Source: Pithys albifrons albifrons | Lineage: Eukaryota > Chordata > Aves > Passeriformes > Thamnophilidae | Reading direction: 5' to 3' | DNA: 64,000 bases | Assembly (NCBI RefSeq): GCF_047495875.1 | Contig: NC_092486.1 | Coordinates: forward strand, 1,520,724-1,584,723 | Shown here: in pieces, positions 39,689-51,075 of the stretch | Layout: each line of letters begins with the position of its first letter | Numbering within the stretch: position 1 is the first letter of the stretch | Translations under genes and position numbers: made by a program | Notes under the pieces: model-generated | Seen by the model: the letters and a program-made list of their open reading frames with translations, nothing else | Databases searched by the model: none | Told to the model about the DNA's origin: nothing

Positions 39689-40230
39689 TGCTCAGGGAGG
39701 GGCATTCCCAGGGAGGGGCATCCTCAGGGATGGGGATGCCCAGGGATGGGGATCTCCAGGGAGGGGCATCCTCAGGGAGGGGCATCCTCAGGGATGGGGA
39801 TCCCCAGGGAGGGGCATCCTCAGGGATGGGCATCCCCAAGGAGGGGCATCCTCAGGGATGGGAATCCCCAGGGAGGGGCATCCTCAGGGATGGGCATCCC
39901 CAAGGAGGGGCATCCTCAGGGATGGGAATCCCCAGGGAGGGGCATCCTCAGGGATGGGCATCCCCAAGGAGGGGCATCCTCAGGGATGGGAATCCCCAGG
40001 GAGGGGCATCCTCAGGGATGGGCATCCCCAAGGAGGGGCATCCTCAGGGAGGGGCATCTCCAAGAAGGGACATCCCCAGGGAGGGGCATCCTCAGGGAGG
40101 GGCATCCTCAGGGATGGGGATCCCCAGGGAGGGGCATCTCCAGGGAGGGGCATCCCCAGGGAAGGGCATCTTCAGGGAGGGGCATCCTCAGGGAGGGGCA
40201 TCCCCAGGGAGGGGCATCCCCACGGTGTGT
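39689..40230. repeat. Minisatellite, 16-bp unit, ~33 copies
   Basis: The unit is ggggcatcctcaggga with variants ggggcatccccaagga and ggggatccccaggga. Its three-unit period (48 bp) keeps frames open. Confidence 0.95.
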
Positions 40231-41410
40231 TCCTGCCCCTGGCAGGGGCTCTGCCCTGCCCCAGCCCCCCTGCTCAGGGACAGCCTGTGCTGCAGCCAGA
40301 GGTTGTTCCTGCTGCCAGAACACCGGGACTGAGCCTGGCAGAGTGGGCTCTGTGCCCACCTCCAGCTGGGTGCCATCCAAGGCGCTGGGAAATCCATCCC
40401 TGCTTTCCTTAAAGCCCCTTCTCCTGCCCAACCCAGGCTGAGCTCGGCTGGGGCTGCTCCTCAGCCCTCAGCAAGGAACCCAGAGCTGAACCAAAGCTCA
40501 GCAGATGTTTCTCCACGTTCAGGGAGCACGAGGAGCCTCTTGGCAGAGCTGCTGGAGAGGAGCTGTGTGTGTGTCTCTGTGCCAGCCCCTTCCATGCCAG
40601 CTCCTCTCAGCCCTGTCACATCCCCCTGATGCCCTTCATGCCCTTCTTGTCCTTACAGAGCTGGGCAGAGCATTGAAGTGATTGATGTTGTTGTCCCAAC
40701 AAATCCAGTCCAGCCTGCAGGGGCTCAGTGCTCCACTTGGCATTTTTTCAGCAGGGAAAACATTTATTTTGGGAGGGGAAAGAGGCAAACAGAAAATAAG
40801 CACATGCTCACAAGTCCAAAAACTCAAGAATGGATTCAGAAATCCTCTGGTGCCTTTGGGGATGATTTCATATCGAAAGGAATGAATCCATGATAGAATA
40901 GTGCTGAGTCTGACATTCGAGTATTTACAGTGGGATCTTTTGCAGGTGGAACTGAGGAAGGGAAAAAAAGGAAAAAAAGCAGCTCAGAGGGCAAAGGTTT
41001 TGTTTAAAAATGTACAACAAACTGTAGCTTAGCACCAAAGAGCGAGAGAAGCAGTTTCTTGGCTCCTCACAAGCACTTGAGTCTCAAGACATCCTGATGA
41101 GGAATGGATGCATTTCAGGAAAAAATCCTTTGTTAGACAAACCTTCCCTTCTGCCTCGTTGGGAAAGGGTGGAGAGAGACCCAAAAGCCACGAGTTTGGA
41201 GGGAGGGAGGGGCACCAAGGGGGCAAAGCCCAGGGTTTGTGCTGGGGGAAAATCAAGGCTGAGGTGTGGGAAGAGGCAGGGACAGACCTTGGGCTGAGCA
41301 GGGACTGCAGCTCTGAAACAGCACCGGGGACAAGGGGGTGGCCCTGAGCTCCTGGAGGGCACCTTTGATTAGAGAGTAGGGCAGAGTTCTGCTCTGTGGT
41401 GGGCAGGCCC
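40231..41410. other. ANTXR1 intron, no feature recognised
   Basis: Unique sequence, AT-rich between 40.68 and 41.05 kb. No exon recognised. Confidence 0.5.
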
Positions 41411-41932
41411 TGGCACAGGTGCCCAGAGAAGCTGTGGCTGCCCCATCCCTGGGAGTGTCGAAGGCCAGGCTGGAGCCCCCTGGGACAGTGGGAGGTGTCC
41501 CTGGGACAGTGGGAGGCGTCCCTGCCCAGGGCAGGGGTGGCACTGGGTGACCTCCAAGGTCCCTCCATCCCAGCCCATTCCAGGGCTCCTGCCCATCCCT
41601 GGCAGCTCCAGCTCCGTCCCACCAGCAGCTCTGGGGGTCTCAGCCCCTCCTCAGCTCCAGCCCAGAGGCAGCTGAAAGACTTGGGGTTCAACTGGCACTG
41701 GGATGGATTTCAACTGGCAGGGAGTGGGGTGAGGTGGGATATTGGGAAGGGATTCCTGGCTGTGAGGGTGGGGAGGGCTGGGCTGGAATTCCCAGAGGAG
41801 CTGTGGCTGCCCCATCCCTGGGAGTGCCCAAGGCCAGGCTGGAACCCCCTGGGACAGTGGGAGGTATCCCTGCCCATGGCAGGGGTGGCACTGGGTGGGC
41901 TTTGAGGTCCCTTCCAATTCAGCCCATGCCCT
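41411..41932 (+). mobile_element. CR1-bearing duplicated segment (copy B)
   Basis: Near-identical to 23550-24215, including the non-CR1 middle (ccagcagctctgggggtctc), but without about 170 bp. It ends with the tail ttgaggtcccttccaattca. Confidence 0.88.
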
Positions 41933-42149
41933 CACTCTGTGCTAAAGGCTCTTGCCAGCCCTGGCAGTGCCAGCAGGACCTGAGTGCCCAGGGCTGTGCT
42001 GGGAATGTCCTGGGGAGGAGCGTGGGGGCATTTCACCCTCCCCTGCCACAGCTGCCCTTGGGGTGCCACCTCCGGGTGCTCAGGGCAGGAATTGCTCTGA
42101 CAGCCCCCAGGAGGAGTGAGGAGCAGGGGCAGAGGGGGCAGCTGTGGGT

Positions 42150-43109
42150 ACAGAGGGCAGATCTGCAAATGTGGGCACAGAGGGCAGGTGTGGGCACAGG
42201 GGGCAGGTGTGGGCACAGGGAGAGATGTGGGCACAGAGAGCAGGTGTGGGCACAGGGGGCAGGTGTGGGCACAGGGCGCAAATGGGGGCACAGAGGGCAG
42301 GTGTGGGCACAGAGGGAGATGTGGGCACAGAGGGCAGGTGCGGGCACAGAGGGCAGGTGTGGGCACAGGGAGAGATGTGGGCACAGAGAGCAGGTGTGGA
42401 CACAGGGGGCAGGTGTGGGCACAGGAGGCAGGTGTGGGCACAGAGGACAGATCAAAGCACAGACATCAGCTTTGGGCACAGAGGGAGATGTGGGCACAGA
42501 GGGCAGACGTAGGCACAGTGGAAAGATGTGGGCACAGTGGGAAGATGTGGGCACACAGGGCAGCTTTGGGCTCAGGGGCAGGTATGGGCACAGGGAAAGA
42601 TGTGGGCACAGAGAGTAGGTGTGGGCACAGGAGCAGGTGTGGGCACAGGGGCAGGTGTGGGCACAGGGAGAGATGTGGGCACAGAGAGTAGGTGTGGGCA
42701 CAGGAGCAGGTGTGGGCACAGGGGGCAGGTGTGGGCACAGGGGCAGGTGTGGGCACAGGGAAAGGTGTGGGCACAGAGAGTAGGTGTGGGCACAGGAGCA
42801 GGTGTGGGCACAGGGGGCAGGTGTGGGCACAGAGAGCAGGTGTGGGCACAGGGAAAGATGTGGGCACAGGGGCAGGTGTGGGCACAGGGAAAGATGTGGG
42901 CACAGGGAGAGATGTGGGCACAGAGAGCAGGTGTGGGCACAGGAGCAGGTGTGGGCACAGGGGGCAGGTGTGGGCACAGGGGCAGGTGTGGGCACAGAGA
43001 GCAGGTGTGGGCACAGGGGCAGGTGTGGGCACAGAGAGCAGGTGTGGGCACAGAGAGCAGGTGTGGGTGCAGGGGCAGGTGTGGGCACAGGGGCAGGTGT
43101 GGGCACAGC
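42150..43109. repeat. Minisatellite, ~18-20-bp unit, ~50 copies
   Basis: The core is ggcaggtgtgggcacag, with variants gagcaggtgtgggcacag and gagatgtgggcacag. It stops 65 bp before the terminal ANTXR1 exon. Confidence 0.96.
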
Positions 43110-43174
43110 CCGGGGGTGTCTCTGCTGGCTGTGCCCCCTCAGGGGTAACTCTGCTCTCCCCTCTCTCCTCCCAG

Positions 43175-43448
43175 GGTCGCTGCATCAACTTCACCCGAGT
43201 GAAGAACAGCGAGGGCCCCCCCAAGTACCCCCTGAACAACTCGTACCCCCCCTCGGCCGCGCCCCCCGCCCCCATCTACACCCCCCCGCCCCCCGCCCCC
43301 ATCTACACGCCCCCCCCCGCCCAGCTGCCCCACCCCCCACCCCCCCTCCCCCTCCTCCACCCTCCCCCCGCTGCCCCCCCCACCCCAGGCCCCCCCTCCC
43401 AACAGGGCCCCCCCTCCCTCCCGGCCTCCCCCCCGCCCCACAGTCTAG
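43175..43448 (+). CDS. ANTXR1: ANTXR1 terminal coding exon, proline-rich C-terminus, with one-base frame discrepancy
   Basis: The acceptor ctctctcctcccag is followed by [20 protein letters not shown], then two APIYTPP motifs: the known proline-rich ANTXR1 tail in the phase-0 frame. The conserved end of the protein (QAPPPNR, then [12 protein letters not shown] and stop TAG at 43446-43448) lies in a different frame. Exon start and stop are 271 bases apart, so the assembly has one base too many (or two too few). The family-like sequence in the stop frame already begins by about 43347, so the shift lies between about 43310 and 43346. The 9-C run at 43310-43318 is the best candidate. If the acceptor frame were used unchanged, translation would run on to a TGA at 43661-43663, giving an unrelated tail. 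A homopolymer error is the simplest explanation; a true indel allele is possible. Confidence 0.88.
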
Positions 43449-43673
43449 GGGGGCTCTCCCTGCCCCCCCCAGCAGAACTGTGCCCACCCACCCGGGCAGG
43501 GCGGGCAGGGGGCAGGGGGAGCAGGGGCACCCTCAGACTGGGTGACGAGGCATCTTTCTCCTTTAGTTTTCTGTTATTTTTCGACTCCCCTTGTGCATCA
43601 GTGGCACCAAACTATGGAGGCAAGAAAAGCCAAGAGACTGCAGGGGCAGGACACAGAACTTGAGTTTCATCCC

Positions 43674-44262
43674 ACTCTTGGTGCCACCCCACTGTTGGTG
43701 CCACCCCACTGTTGATCCCATCCCATTGTTGGTCCCACCCCACTGTTGGTGCCACCCCACTCTTGGTGCCACCCCACTGTTGGTCCCATCCCACTGTTGG
43801 TGCCACCCCACTGTTGGTGCCACCTCAGTGTTGATCCCACCCCACTCTTGGTCCCACCCCACTGTCAGTCCCACCCCACTGTTGGTCCCACCCCACTCCT
43901 GGTCCCACCCCACTCTTGGTGCCACCCCACTGTTGGTGCCACCTCAGTGTTGATCCCACCCCACTGTTGATCCCACCCCACTCTTGATGACACCCCACTG
44001 TTGATCCCACCCCACTCTTGGTGCCACCCCACTCTTGGTCCCACCCCACTGTTGGTCCCACCCCACTGTTGGTCCCACCCCACTCCTGGTCCCACCCCAC
44101 TCTTGGTGGCACCCCACTGTCAGTCCCACCCCACTGTTGGCCCCACCCCACTGTTGGTCCCACCCCACTCCTGGTGCCACCCCACTGTTGGTGTCACCCT
44201 ACTCCTGGTCCCACCCCACTCCTGATGCCACCCCACTCCTGGTGCCACCCCACTCCTGGCCC
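43674..44262. repeat. Minisatellite, 17-bp unit, ~34 copies
   Basis: The unit is ctgttggtgccacccca with variants cttggtccc and tgatccc. It starts about 226 bp after the ANTXR1 stop, so it is probably transcribed in the 3' UTR. Confidence 0.96.
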
Positions 44263-45549
44263 CCCCCACCTCCCTGGGCCTCAGCACGGGCATTCCAGGA
44301 AACATCAGGAAAATGGAATGGACAACTCGAGCAAAGCAAATTCTCCCTGGGGAAGGACTGCAAGAGACTCTTCCAAGTGCAGAGGTCCCACCTGCCACCT
44401 GGAGGCAGCTGCACCAATGCCATGGACAGGACAGGACACTGAGCACCTCCCTGCCCTGTGCCAGCTGCCAAGGGAATGGTGGCAACTCCAGAAAGCCCCT
44501 GAATCCAGGGGGAAGCTCTGCCAGGGAGCTGTTCCCACGGACCAAGAAGTGGAGCCAGGAAGGTGGCACCATCTCAGAGGGTGTGGGGAGGAGAAGGGGG
44601 GGACTCTGGGGGTGGGTGGGGATGTTGGAGTGTGGAAGTGCAGGTGGATGAAGATGGAGTGTCACGAGGAGAAGGAACCAGTCAGGGTGTCCCAGGCTGT
44701 GAGGCCACCCCTGAGGACATGGAATGACTGGGGACAGCCCTCAGTGCTCCCAGAGGGACAGAGGAGGGCACAGACACTGAGGAACCTGGGACAGGTAAGG
44801 TCAGCAGGAGAGTCCTTGGGTTGGTTCAGACTGTTGTGTCCATCCAGTCAAACATTCCACGGTTCTGAGGTGGAATTTCATGTTTCCTCTTTAAAAGGGA
44901 AGATTCTGGGTGCAAACCAGAGTTTGGGGTTCCAGGGCCCCAGTCCAGTCTGCCTGAGCTCCTTGTTGGTCCCAGTTTGAAAGGTCACCACTGATGTTCC
45001 TGGCTCTGTCAATCCTTCTCTTTCACCCTGGAAATGTTTCCACGTGGATTTTCATGTTTTGGTTTTCCTTCCCTAAATAAGTAGCAGATGCCTCCCAAGG
45101 GCTGGGGGTGAGGAAGAGCCCTGTGCTTCCTCCCCCCTGGCACTCCAAGCAGCAGCCCTGCCATGGGCAGGTGTTTCTGAGGCAGAACTCACCCCATGGG
45201 ACCTCCAGCTGGGGGTCACCCTGCCAAGGAATGCACTGCCTGCATTTCTCCTGCTTTCTCCTCACCTTCAGGGGCCACCCCACCACATCCCACCACGTCT
45301 CCTGCATCCTCCAGGTGAGGGCCCTCAGCTCTGCAGCCAGAGCTCTGCTCCCTCATGTCCTGCTGGGGTCACTTCCCACCAAGCTCTGCCCCTGCAAAGT
45401 CCTGAGGGATGAACCACCTTTGTAGCTGCAGCTCCAGGAGCAGCCCAGGGTTGTCACCTCACCTTTTAGCAGATGCAGAAATGCCTTGCCAGGTATTTCC
45501 CTCAGTGCTGTTGGAAATATTAATTCTGGCTTTTCTAGCAGAGCAAGAG

Positions 45550-45555
45550 AATAAA
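45550..45555 (+). promoter_or_regulatory. Candidate polyadenylation signal AATAAA
   Basis: A hexamer inside an A-rich stretch (45545-45580) about 2.1 kb after the ANTXR1 stop. The A-rich setting makes a chance occurrence quite possible. Confidence 0.2.
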
Positions 45556-46142
45556 AGGAAAAAATAAAAAAAAAACAACATTGCTCAAGGAGGAAAAGGA
45601 AAAAAAGGAAAGACACTCCACAAGTGGAGACTTGCCCTGGCTGAGGACAGGAATGACCCCTCAGCAGGTCTCAGGTGGATCCAAGGTGGATCCAAACATT
45701 CAGTCCCCAGCCAGGTGACCCCAAGGGCTCCTGCCCTCCCCTCACACTGCTCTGGCTGCGGGCAGCACAGGGCAGTGCCCAGCTGGCAGCAAACCCACCC
45801 CCTGCTGCCCCCTCCTCCAGGCTGAGCAGCTGCAGGCCAGGGGTGGGCCACAGCACGACTTCATGGTTGGCAGGTGGGAGGGAGAAGCTCCACCACCCCA
45901 ACACAGGCTTGGGTGGGCTCCCTGGTGGGATCTGTTGGGTTTGGGTTCCCCTTGGAAGGTGTGAAAACTGGGAATGGTGGGACAGCACCAAGAGATGTGG
46001 CCCTGACAGATCCTGACAGAGAAGTGTGGAAAGGGAACTGCTCTTCACCAACATGGCATTGAGAATTTAATTTTTTAAATGTCAAGTGACCAATGAATTG
46101 GTTAATTGGTCCATTAACCAATAAACCTCCTGCTGAGGGGGA

Positions 46143-46148
46143 AATAAA
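46143..46148 (+). promoter_or_regulatory. Candidate polyadenylation signal AATAAA
   Basis: A canonical hexamer in unique AT-rich sequence downstream of the ANTXR1 stop. It could end the ANTXR1 transcript, but another AATAAA at 45550-45555 and an AAATAA near 46535 compete. Motif only. Confidence 0.25.
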
Positions 46149-46814
46149 AGCCGTGTATTCTCCATGGCTTCTTCCAGATGTGTCTGGAAATACCCATTCA
46201 CCCCAAACTAAAGGAAAAAAACCACAACCCTGCAGATTTAAAGAAAGAAAATCAAGCCTAGGCTGGAAAAATGCTGATTTTCCAACAGCCCCTGTGCAAT
46301 CATCCAGCTGATGACTCAAAAACAAGCTCCAAAGGTTCTTGTTGTACATATTGTTGCTGCGTGCTTACCATGTGTTAGATGGAAGCATTTCCTATCCCCT
46401 GTGGATAAAAGAACAGTGTTCAAGTTGTAGTAAATTATTCTAAAGCCAAGGACATTTCATGGCATGTTATCGTATCAAGCTGTGCTTGTTGTATTTTTTT
46501 CTTTATGGTTGTTATTGCTTTTTTTTTTTTTTTTTAAATAAGTGTACAAATATTTCCTGTAGTGACGAACACCTTTTTTACATGGCATTAATTTGGGCAC
46601 TGCAGCTCCAGGCCATGGGTGCCCCTGGTCCTTTGGCACATGGGTCAGGGTGGCATCAGCCCAGAGCATGGTGGGGGCTCCAAAACTAGTGACAGGAGGG
46701 GGGGGGGACAAAGCCAGACCCCCCCACTCTGCAGTGGGTTGGCTTTGGTGGCACTTCGTGGTGTTCTCAGAAAAACCAGAGTGAGTTTGGGGGTGGATTT
46801 TGCCCCTGGTTTGT

Positions 46815-46985
46815 GTTTAGGAGGGAATTCTTCCCTGTGAGGGTTGCCCAGAGAAGCTGTGGCTGCCCCATCCAGGTGGGACAGGGCTTGGAGCAACCTG
46901 GACTAGTGGAAGGTGCCCCTGCCCATGCCAGGGGGTGGCACTGGATGATCCTTAAAATCCCTTCCAACACAAACCAGTCTGGGCT
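46815..46985 (+). mobile_element. CR1 LINE 3' fragment, plus strand
   Basis: Typical CR1 end: ttgcccagagaagctgtggc ... gggcttggagcaacctgg ... aaaatcccttccaacacaaa. Confidence 0.85.
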
Positions 46986-48004
46986 TTAAGCTCAGCCTAA
47001 ATCTGGCTGCAGAAATGGCTCCCAAAAGTACCTTTAAAAATCTCACTCCCTTCAATGCCACACCCTAAAAATTAACTGGGGAACTTAATGAAAGGCCACC
47101 AAGAGTGACAACTTGGTCCTGACCCAAAGTGAGCCCCCCCTGGCAATTAATGCTGTGTAAATGAGGTTGATGAGCTGGAGCACCATCCCTGCCACGTGGT
47201 GCCCGATGTACTCTGTGTCTATAAACCTTTCCTGGAACACGTTGCCATCAGTCCACACCAGCCAATTCCCAAGGGAATGTTCATTCCAGAGCAAAAGGAG
47301 CTGCTCTGCCACCTCAGAGACCCCAGCAGGTCTCACTGGTTCCCAGTGGCTCCAGTATGGGCTGCTCTGAGCTGCAATAATCAGATGTCTGATGGAATTA
47401 AGCAGATCACGAGGGGTTTGGTTTGCTCTGAGCAGGTCCCTTTGGTTCCTCCTGGTGTCTCTCACTCATTCAGAGCTCTCTGTTGGTGTCTCACAGACTC
47501 AAAGGACTGAGCAGAGACTCCCATTATTTTGGGCTTTCCTTGCCCAAAGGTTCAGATTGTTGCTGGCTGTGCTTCCAAGTGCTTCCCCACACGAACTCTG
47601 CATCCCTCTCTGCTCCTTGGTGTGTGGAGGCTCTTCTGGCACTGCCTGTTTGGGGGAAGGGGATGCCTGGCAAGGTCTGGGGGTCACCAGTGGGGGGAAT
47701 GTTGCCTTGGGAAGGAGGGGAAGAGCCCCTGCTGTGCTGTGGGAGCTCGTGCTGTGGGTTCAGCCACTGCTGTTTTGTTCCCTGTTTGTTGCATGTGTTG
47801 TGTGTTAAATTCAGTCATTACTCTCGCTGACCTTGATGTTACCATTAAAGATCTACACCAGTCTGTGTGGGGCTCTGTGCCATTCCTGCCTGGGCAGCAA
47901 AAGCCTGGGCAACAATTCTCCTCAGAAGCTGGTTTTTGTTTTCCTGGGGAGCTCCTGTCCTGTCCGATCTGTGAGTCTGATGTTCCTCTGAGCCTGGGTC
48001 ACTG
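46986..48004. other. Unique sequence with one unexplained minus-strand open frame
   Basis: The minus strand is open for about 127 codons at 47085-47465, with no ATG at the start (the frame begins after a stop, at a GTG). The composition is balanced and protein-like, for example IRHLIIAAQSSPYWSHWEPV. No family recognised. It could be a relic of a retroelement or chance. Confidence 0.3.
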
Positions 48005-49318
48005 ATGGCAAAGGATGGGTTTGGGCTGTAGAACCTGCAATGAAAAGCTGGTAGTCCATGGCTTGGACAAGTGTCCCCTCTCCTGGATTAGGAGCTGGCT
48101 GGAGGGTCGGGCCCAGAGAGTGCTGGTGAATGGAGCTGCATCCAGCTGGTCCCCAGTGGTGTCCCCAGGGGTCAGTGTTGGGGCCAGTCCTGTTTAACAT
48201 CTTTATTGATGATTTAGATGAGGGGATTGAGTCCATCACCAGCAAATTTGCTGCTGACACCAAGCTGGGAGGGAGTATCGACCTGCTGGAAGGCAGGAGG
48301 GCTCTGCAGAGGGATCTGGAGAGACTTGAGGGATGGGCTGATTGCAATGGGATGGAGTTCACCAAGGCCAAGTGCAGGTCCTGCCCTTTGGCCACCCCAA
48401 GCCCTGCAGAGCTCCAGGCTGGGCACAGAGTGGCTGGAGAGCAGCCAGGCAGAGGGACCTGGGGGGACTGAGGGACAGGAAGCTCAACAGGAGCCACCAG
48501 TGTGCCCAGGTGGCCAAGAAGGCCAAGGGGATCCTGGCCTGGATCCAAACTAGCGTGGCCAGCAGGCCCAGGGCAGTGACCCTTCCCCTGGACTCTGCCT
48601 TGGGGAGACCACACCTTGAGTGTTGTGTTCAGTTCTGGGCCCCTCAGTTGAGAAAAGAGATTGAGGGGCTGGAGCGGGGCCAGAGAAGAGCAACGAGGCT
48701 GGAGAAGGGACTGGAGCACAAGTGCTGTGGGGAGAGGCTGAGGGAGCTGGGGGTGTTCAGCCTGGAGAAGAGGAGGCTCAGAGGTGACCTCAGCACTGTC
48801 TGGAACTCCCTGAAGGGAAGTTGTGGCCAGGTGGGGGTTGGTCTCTTCTCCCAGGCACTCAGCAATAGGACAAGGGGGCACGATGGGCTCAAGCTCTGCC
48901 AGGGGAAATTGAAGTTGGAGAGCAGAAAGAAATTGTTTGCAGAGAGAGTGCTCAGGGATTGGAATGGGCTGCCCAGAGAGGGGGTGGATTCCCCATCCCT
49001 GGAGGGTTTGAACCTGAGCTTGGCCGTGGCACTGAGTGCCATGATCTGGTAAAGGGACTGGAGTTGGACCAAGGGTTGGACTTGATGATCTTGGAGGTCT
49101 TTTCCAACCCAATCCATTCTGTGATTCTGTGGATGTGGCACTGAGGGAGAATCCACCACGTCTTGATCCAACCCTACTGTGGGTTGGACTTGATGATCTC
49201 AGAGGTCTCTTCCAACCCAACTGATTCTCTGATCTGGTGATCACAGTGGGGTTGGATCAAGGGTTGGACTTGATGATCTCAGAGAGCTTTTCCAACCCAA
49301 ACCATTCTAGGATTCTAT
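48005..49318 (+). mobile_element. Longest CR1 LINE copy in window, plus strand
   Basis: A 5'-truncated CR1 retaining the end of the reverse transcriptase, the C-terminal region of ORF2, the 3' UTR and two tails (49080-49135, 49180-49318). There is no full palindrome; only half of it is seen near 49228. Confidence 0.93.
48020..49055 (+). pseudogene. CR1 ORF2 reverse transcriptase remnant
   Basis: The 3' part of a LINE reverse transcriptase, which copies CR1 RNA at the insertion site. Visible in order: [17 protein letters not shown] (about 48080-48130); then, after a frame change near 48155-48175, [20 protein letters not shown]; then [11 protein letters not shown]. The C-terminal segment ends near 49055, with [20 protein letters not shown]. 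The active-site motif, normally FADD, reads FAAD, so a catalytic aspartate is lost. With the frameshifts and missing 5' half, this copy cannot be active. Confidence 0.9.
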
Positions 49319-50030
49319 GAAAGGCTCTTTCCACTGGGATGTGACAGAGCCCAACCTGTCACCTCCCCCTCTGCTCCCCAGACCCTCCCAAATGCAGGAG
49401 AACACCCATTTCACATAGAGCCACAGCCACCAGAAACCACCAAACTCAACCAGCACTAATTCCTGGGGACTTTGCTGTTGTTGGAAGAGTTTATTCCACA
49501 AAGGAGATCACCTGAGCATGAAGGAGTTCCCCTGCCCTGGCTCAGCCAAGCACAAGCCCTGGGTTCTCCTCCCTCTGCAAGGATGGGCTGGCACCTCCCT
49601 CAGCACCTCACAGGGCTGGGCTCAGCCTGCATTTTAATTTAAATGTTTAATTATCTAAACTTGGAAATGCAGAGAGGGAAGTCACAGTGCTAAGCCCACC
49701 ACGATTCCCAGGGAAAATCCCACTGTGCCATTGCCATGACCTGTGCCAGGGTGGCACAAACCACCTCCACAGCCAGAGCTGGGGAAATGCCCACCCTGGG
49801 TGGGCACAGAGATGAGCAGATTCAGCAACCAGGACAGTGAGTGCTGGAGAATGGCCCAGAGGGTGGGCAGGACCCCTGTGACCTGAAGCCACCAGGCCCT
49901 GAGGGTGTTTGTCCCGCCTCAGGCTGCAGGAACCTGGGTGTGATGGTGCCCCACTAATGCCAGGGGGCACCTGGTGTGTTCATTTCTTGTAGTTTAGGGG
50001 TTTTTTTCCCCCTCACATTCCAGGACATAC
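49319..50030. other. Intergenic or distal transcript sequence, no feature recognised
   Basis: Unique sequence. No gene support. Confidence 0.45.
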
Positions 50031-50089
50031 GGATTGAACTGGAATAATGAAGATTTACAACTCAGTCCATGTTCCAGGAATTTTCCATC

Positions 50090-50245
50090 CCCTCCAGAAC
50101 TGGATTTTGCCCAGCCAGGGGGTGTGCCAGGCTGTGTGCCCTGTGCTGTGGGGTCCAAGGCAAAGTGGCCCTGCCCATGGCAGGGGGCCTGGAACAAGAT
50201 GCTCTTTAAGGTCCCTTCCAAGCCAAACAATTCCATGAATCCAAG
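50090..50245 (+). mobile_element. CR1 LINE 3' tail fragment
   Basis: The tail ccctgcccatggcagggggc, then ctctttaaggtcccttccaa. The 5' boundary is uncertain. Confidence 0.65.
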
Positions 50246-50634
50246 CAAATAGAGACCCTGGCAAAGCTGCCATCAAAGATGGCTCTGGGGGTGGTGGCAG
50301 GTGCTGGGCAGCTCTGTGGGCAATGTCCCCACCCCTCTCTGGTGGCACTGCCACAGGGCTGTAAAGCTGCAGTGCCTTGAGGTGTGGGACAACATCTTGG
50401 GTTGTGTTCAAACCCAGAAAAGCTTCACTTTCACCCCTGAGAGCTGCCAGCAGAGCTGTCTCTGCCAGCCCCAACCTCTGCCTCGTGTCCCACCAACACC
50501 CCTGGCACTGCCACCAAGATCTGTGTGCCCAGAGCTCAAAGCCCTTTGCAGAATCCATCCTGAAGGTCACCCGTGTGCCAGGAACTGCCCCAGCCCAGTG
50601 GGGTGGGGGAACCCTGGCTGTGTCTGGGGTGGTG

Positions 50635-51075
50635 CTGACCTGGGACCAGGGCCCAGGTGGCATCTAGCGTGGTGCTGACCTGGGCCCAGGGATCAGGTGG
50701 CATCTGGGGTGGTGCTGACCTGGGACCAGGGCCCAGGTGGCATCTGGGGTGGTGCTGACCTGGGACCAGGGCCCAGGTGGTGTCTGGGGTGGAGCTGACC
50801 TGGGACCAGGACCAGGTGGCATCTGGGGTGGTGCTGACCTGGGCCCAGGGATCAGGTGGCATCTGGGGTGGTGCTGACCTGGGCCCAGGGATCAGGTGGC
50901 ATCTGGGGTGGTGCTGACCTGGGACCAGGGACCAGGGACCAGGTGGCATCTGGGGTGGTGCTGACCTGGGCCCAGGTCACAGGTGGCATCTGGGGTGGTG
51001 CTGACCTGGAACCAGGGACCAGGGCCCAGGTGGCATCTGGGGTGGTGGTCTGGGCCCAGGTCACAGGTGGCATCT
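50635..51075. repeat. Minisatellite, ~40-bp unit, ~10 copies
   Basis: The unit contains gtggcatctggggtggtgct and gacctgggaccagggcccag. Units vary in the number of accaggg sub-repeats. Confidence 0.95.

Larger units (their letters stand above)
43449..46600 (+). other. ANTXR1: Candidate ANTXR1 3' UTR
   Basis: Non-coding sequence after the conserved TAG stop. It starts with about 225 bp of unique sequence, then a 17-bp minisatellite, then mostly unique sequence from 44.27 kb onward that becomes AT-rich after about 46.0 kb. A long 3' UTR is normal for ANTXR1. AATAAA motifs occur at 45550-45555 and 46143-46148, and the AT-rich block at about 46.3-46.56 kb looks like a distal UTR end. The true cleavage site cannot be fixed from sequence alone. 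Confidence 0.4.

Noticed and set aside
41734..43275. Long His/Cys/Pro-rich and Gly/His-rich open frames that resemble zinc-binding repeats
   Set aside because: They come from the 18-20-bp array; no spacing consistent with zinc fingers.
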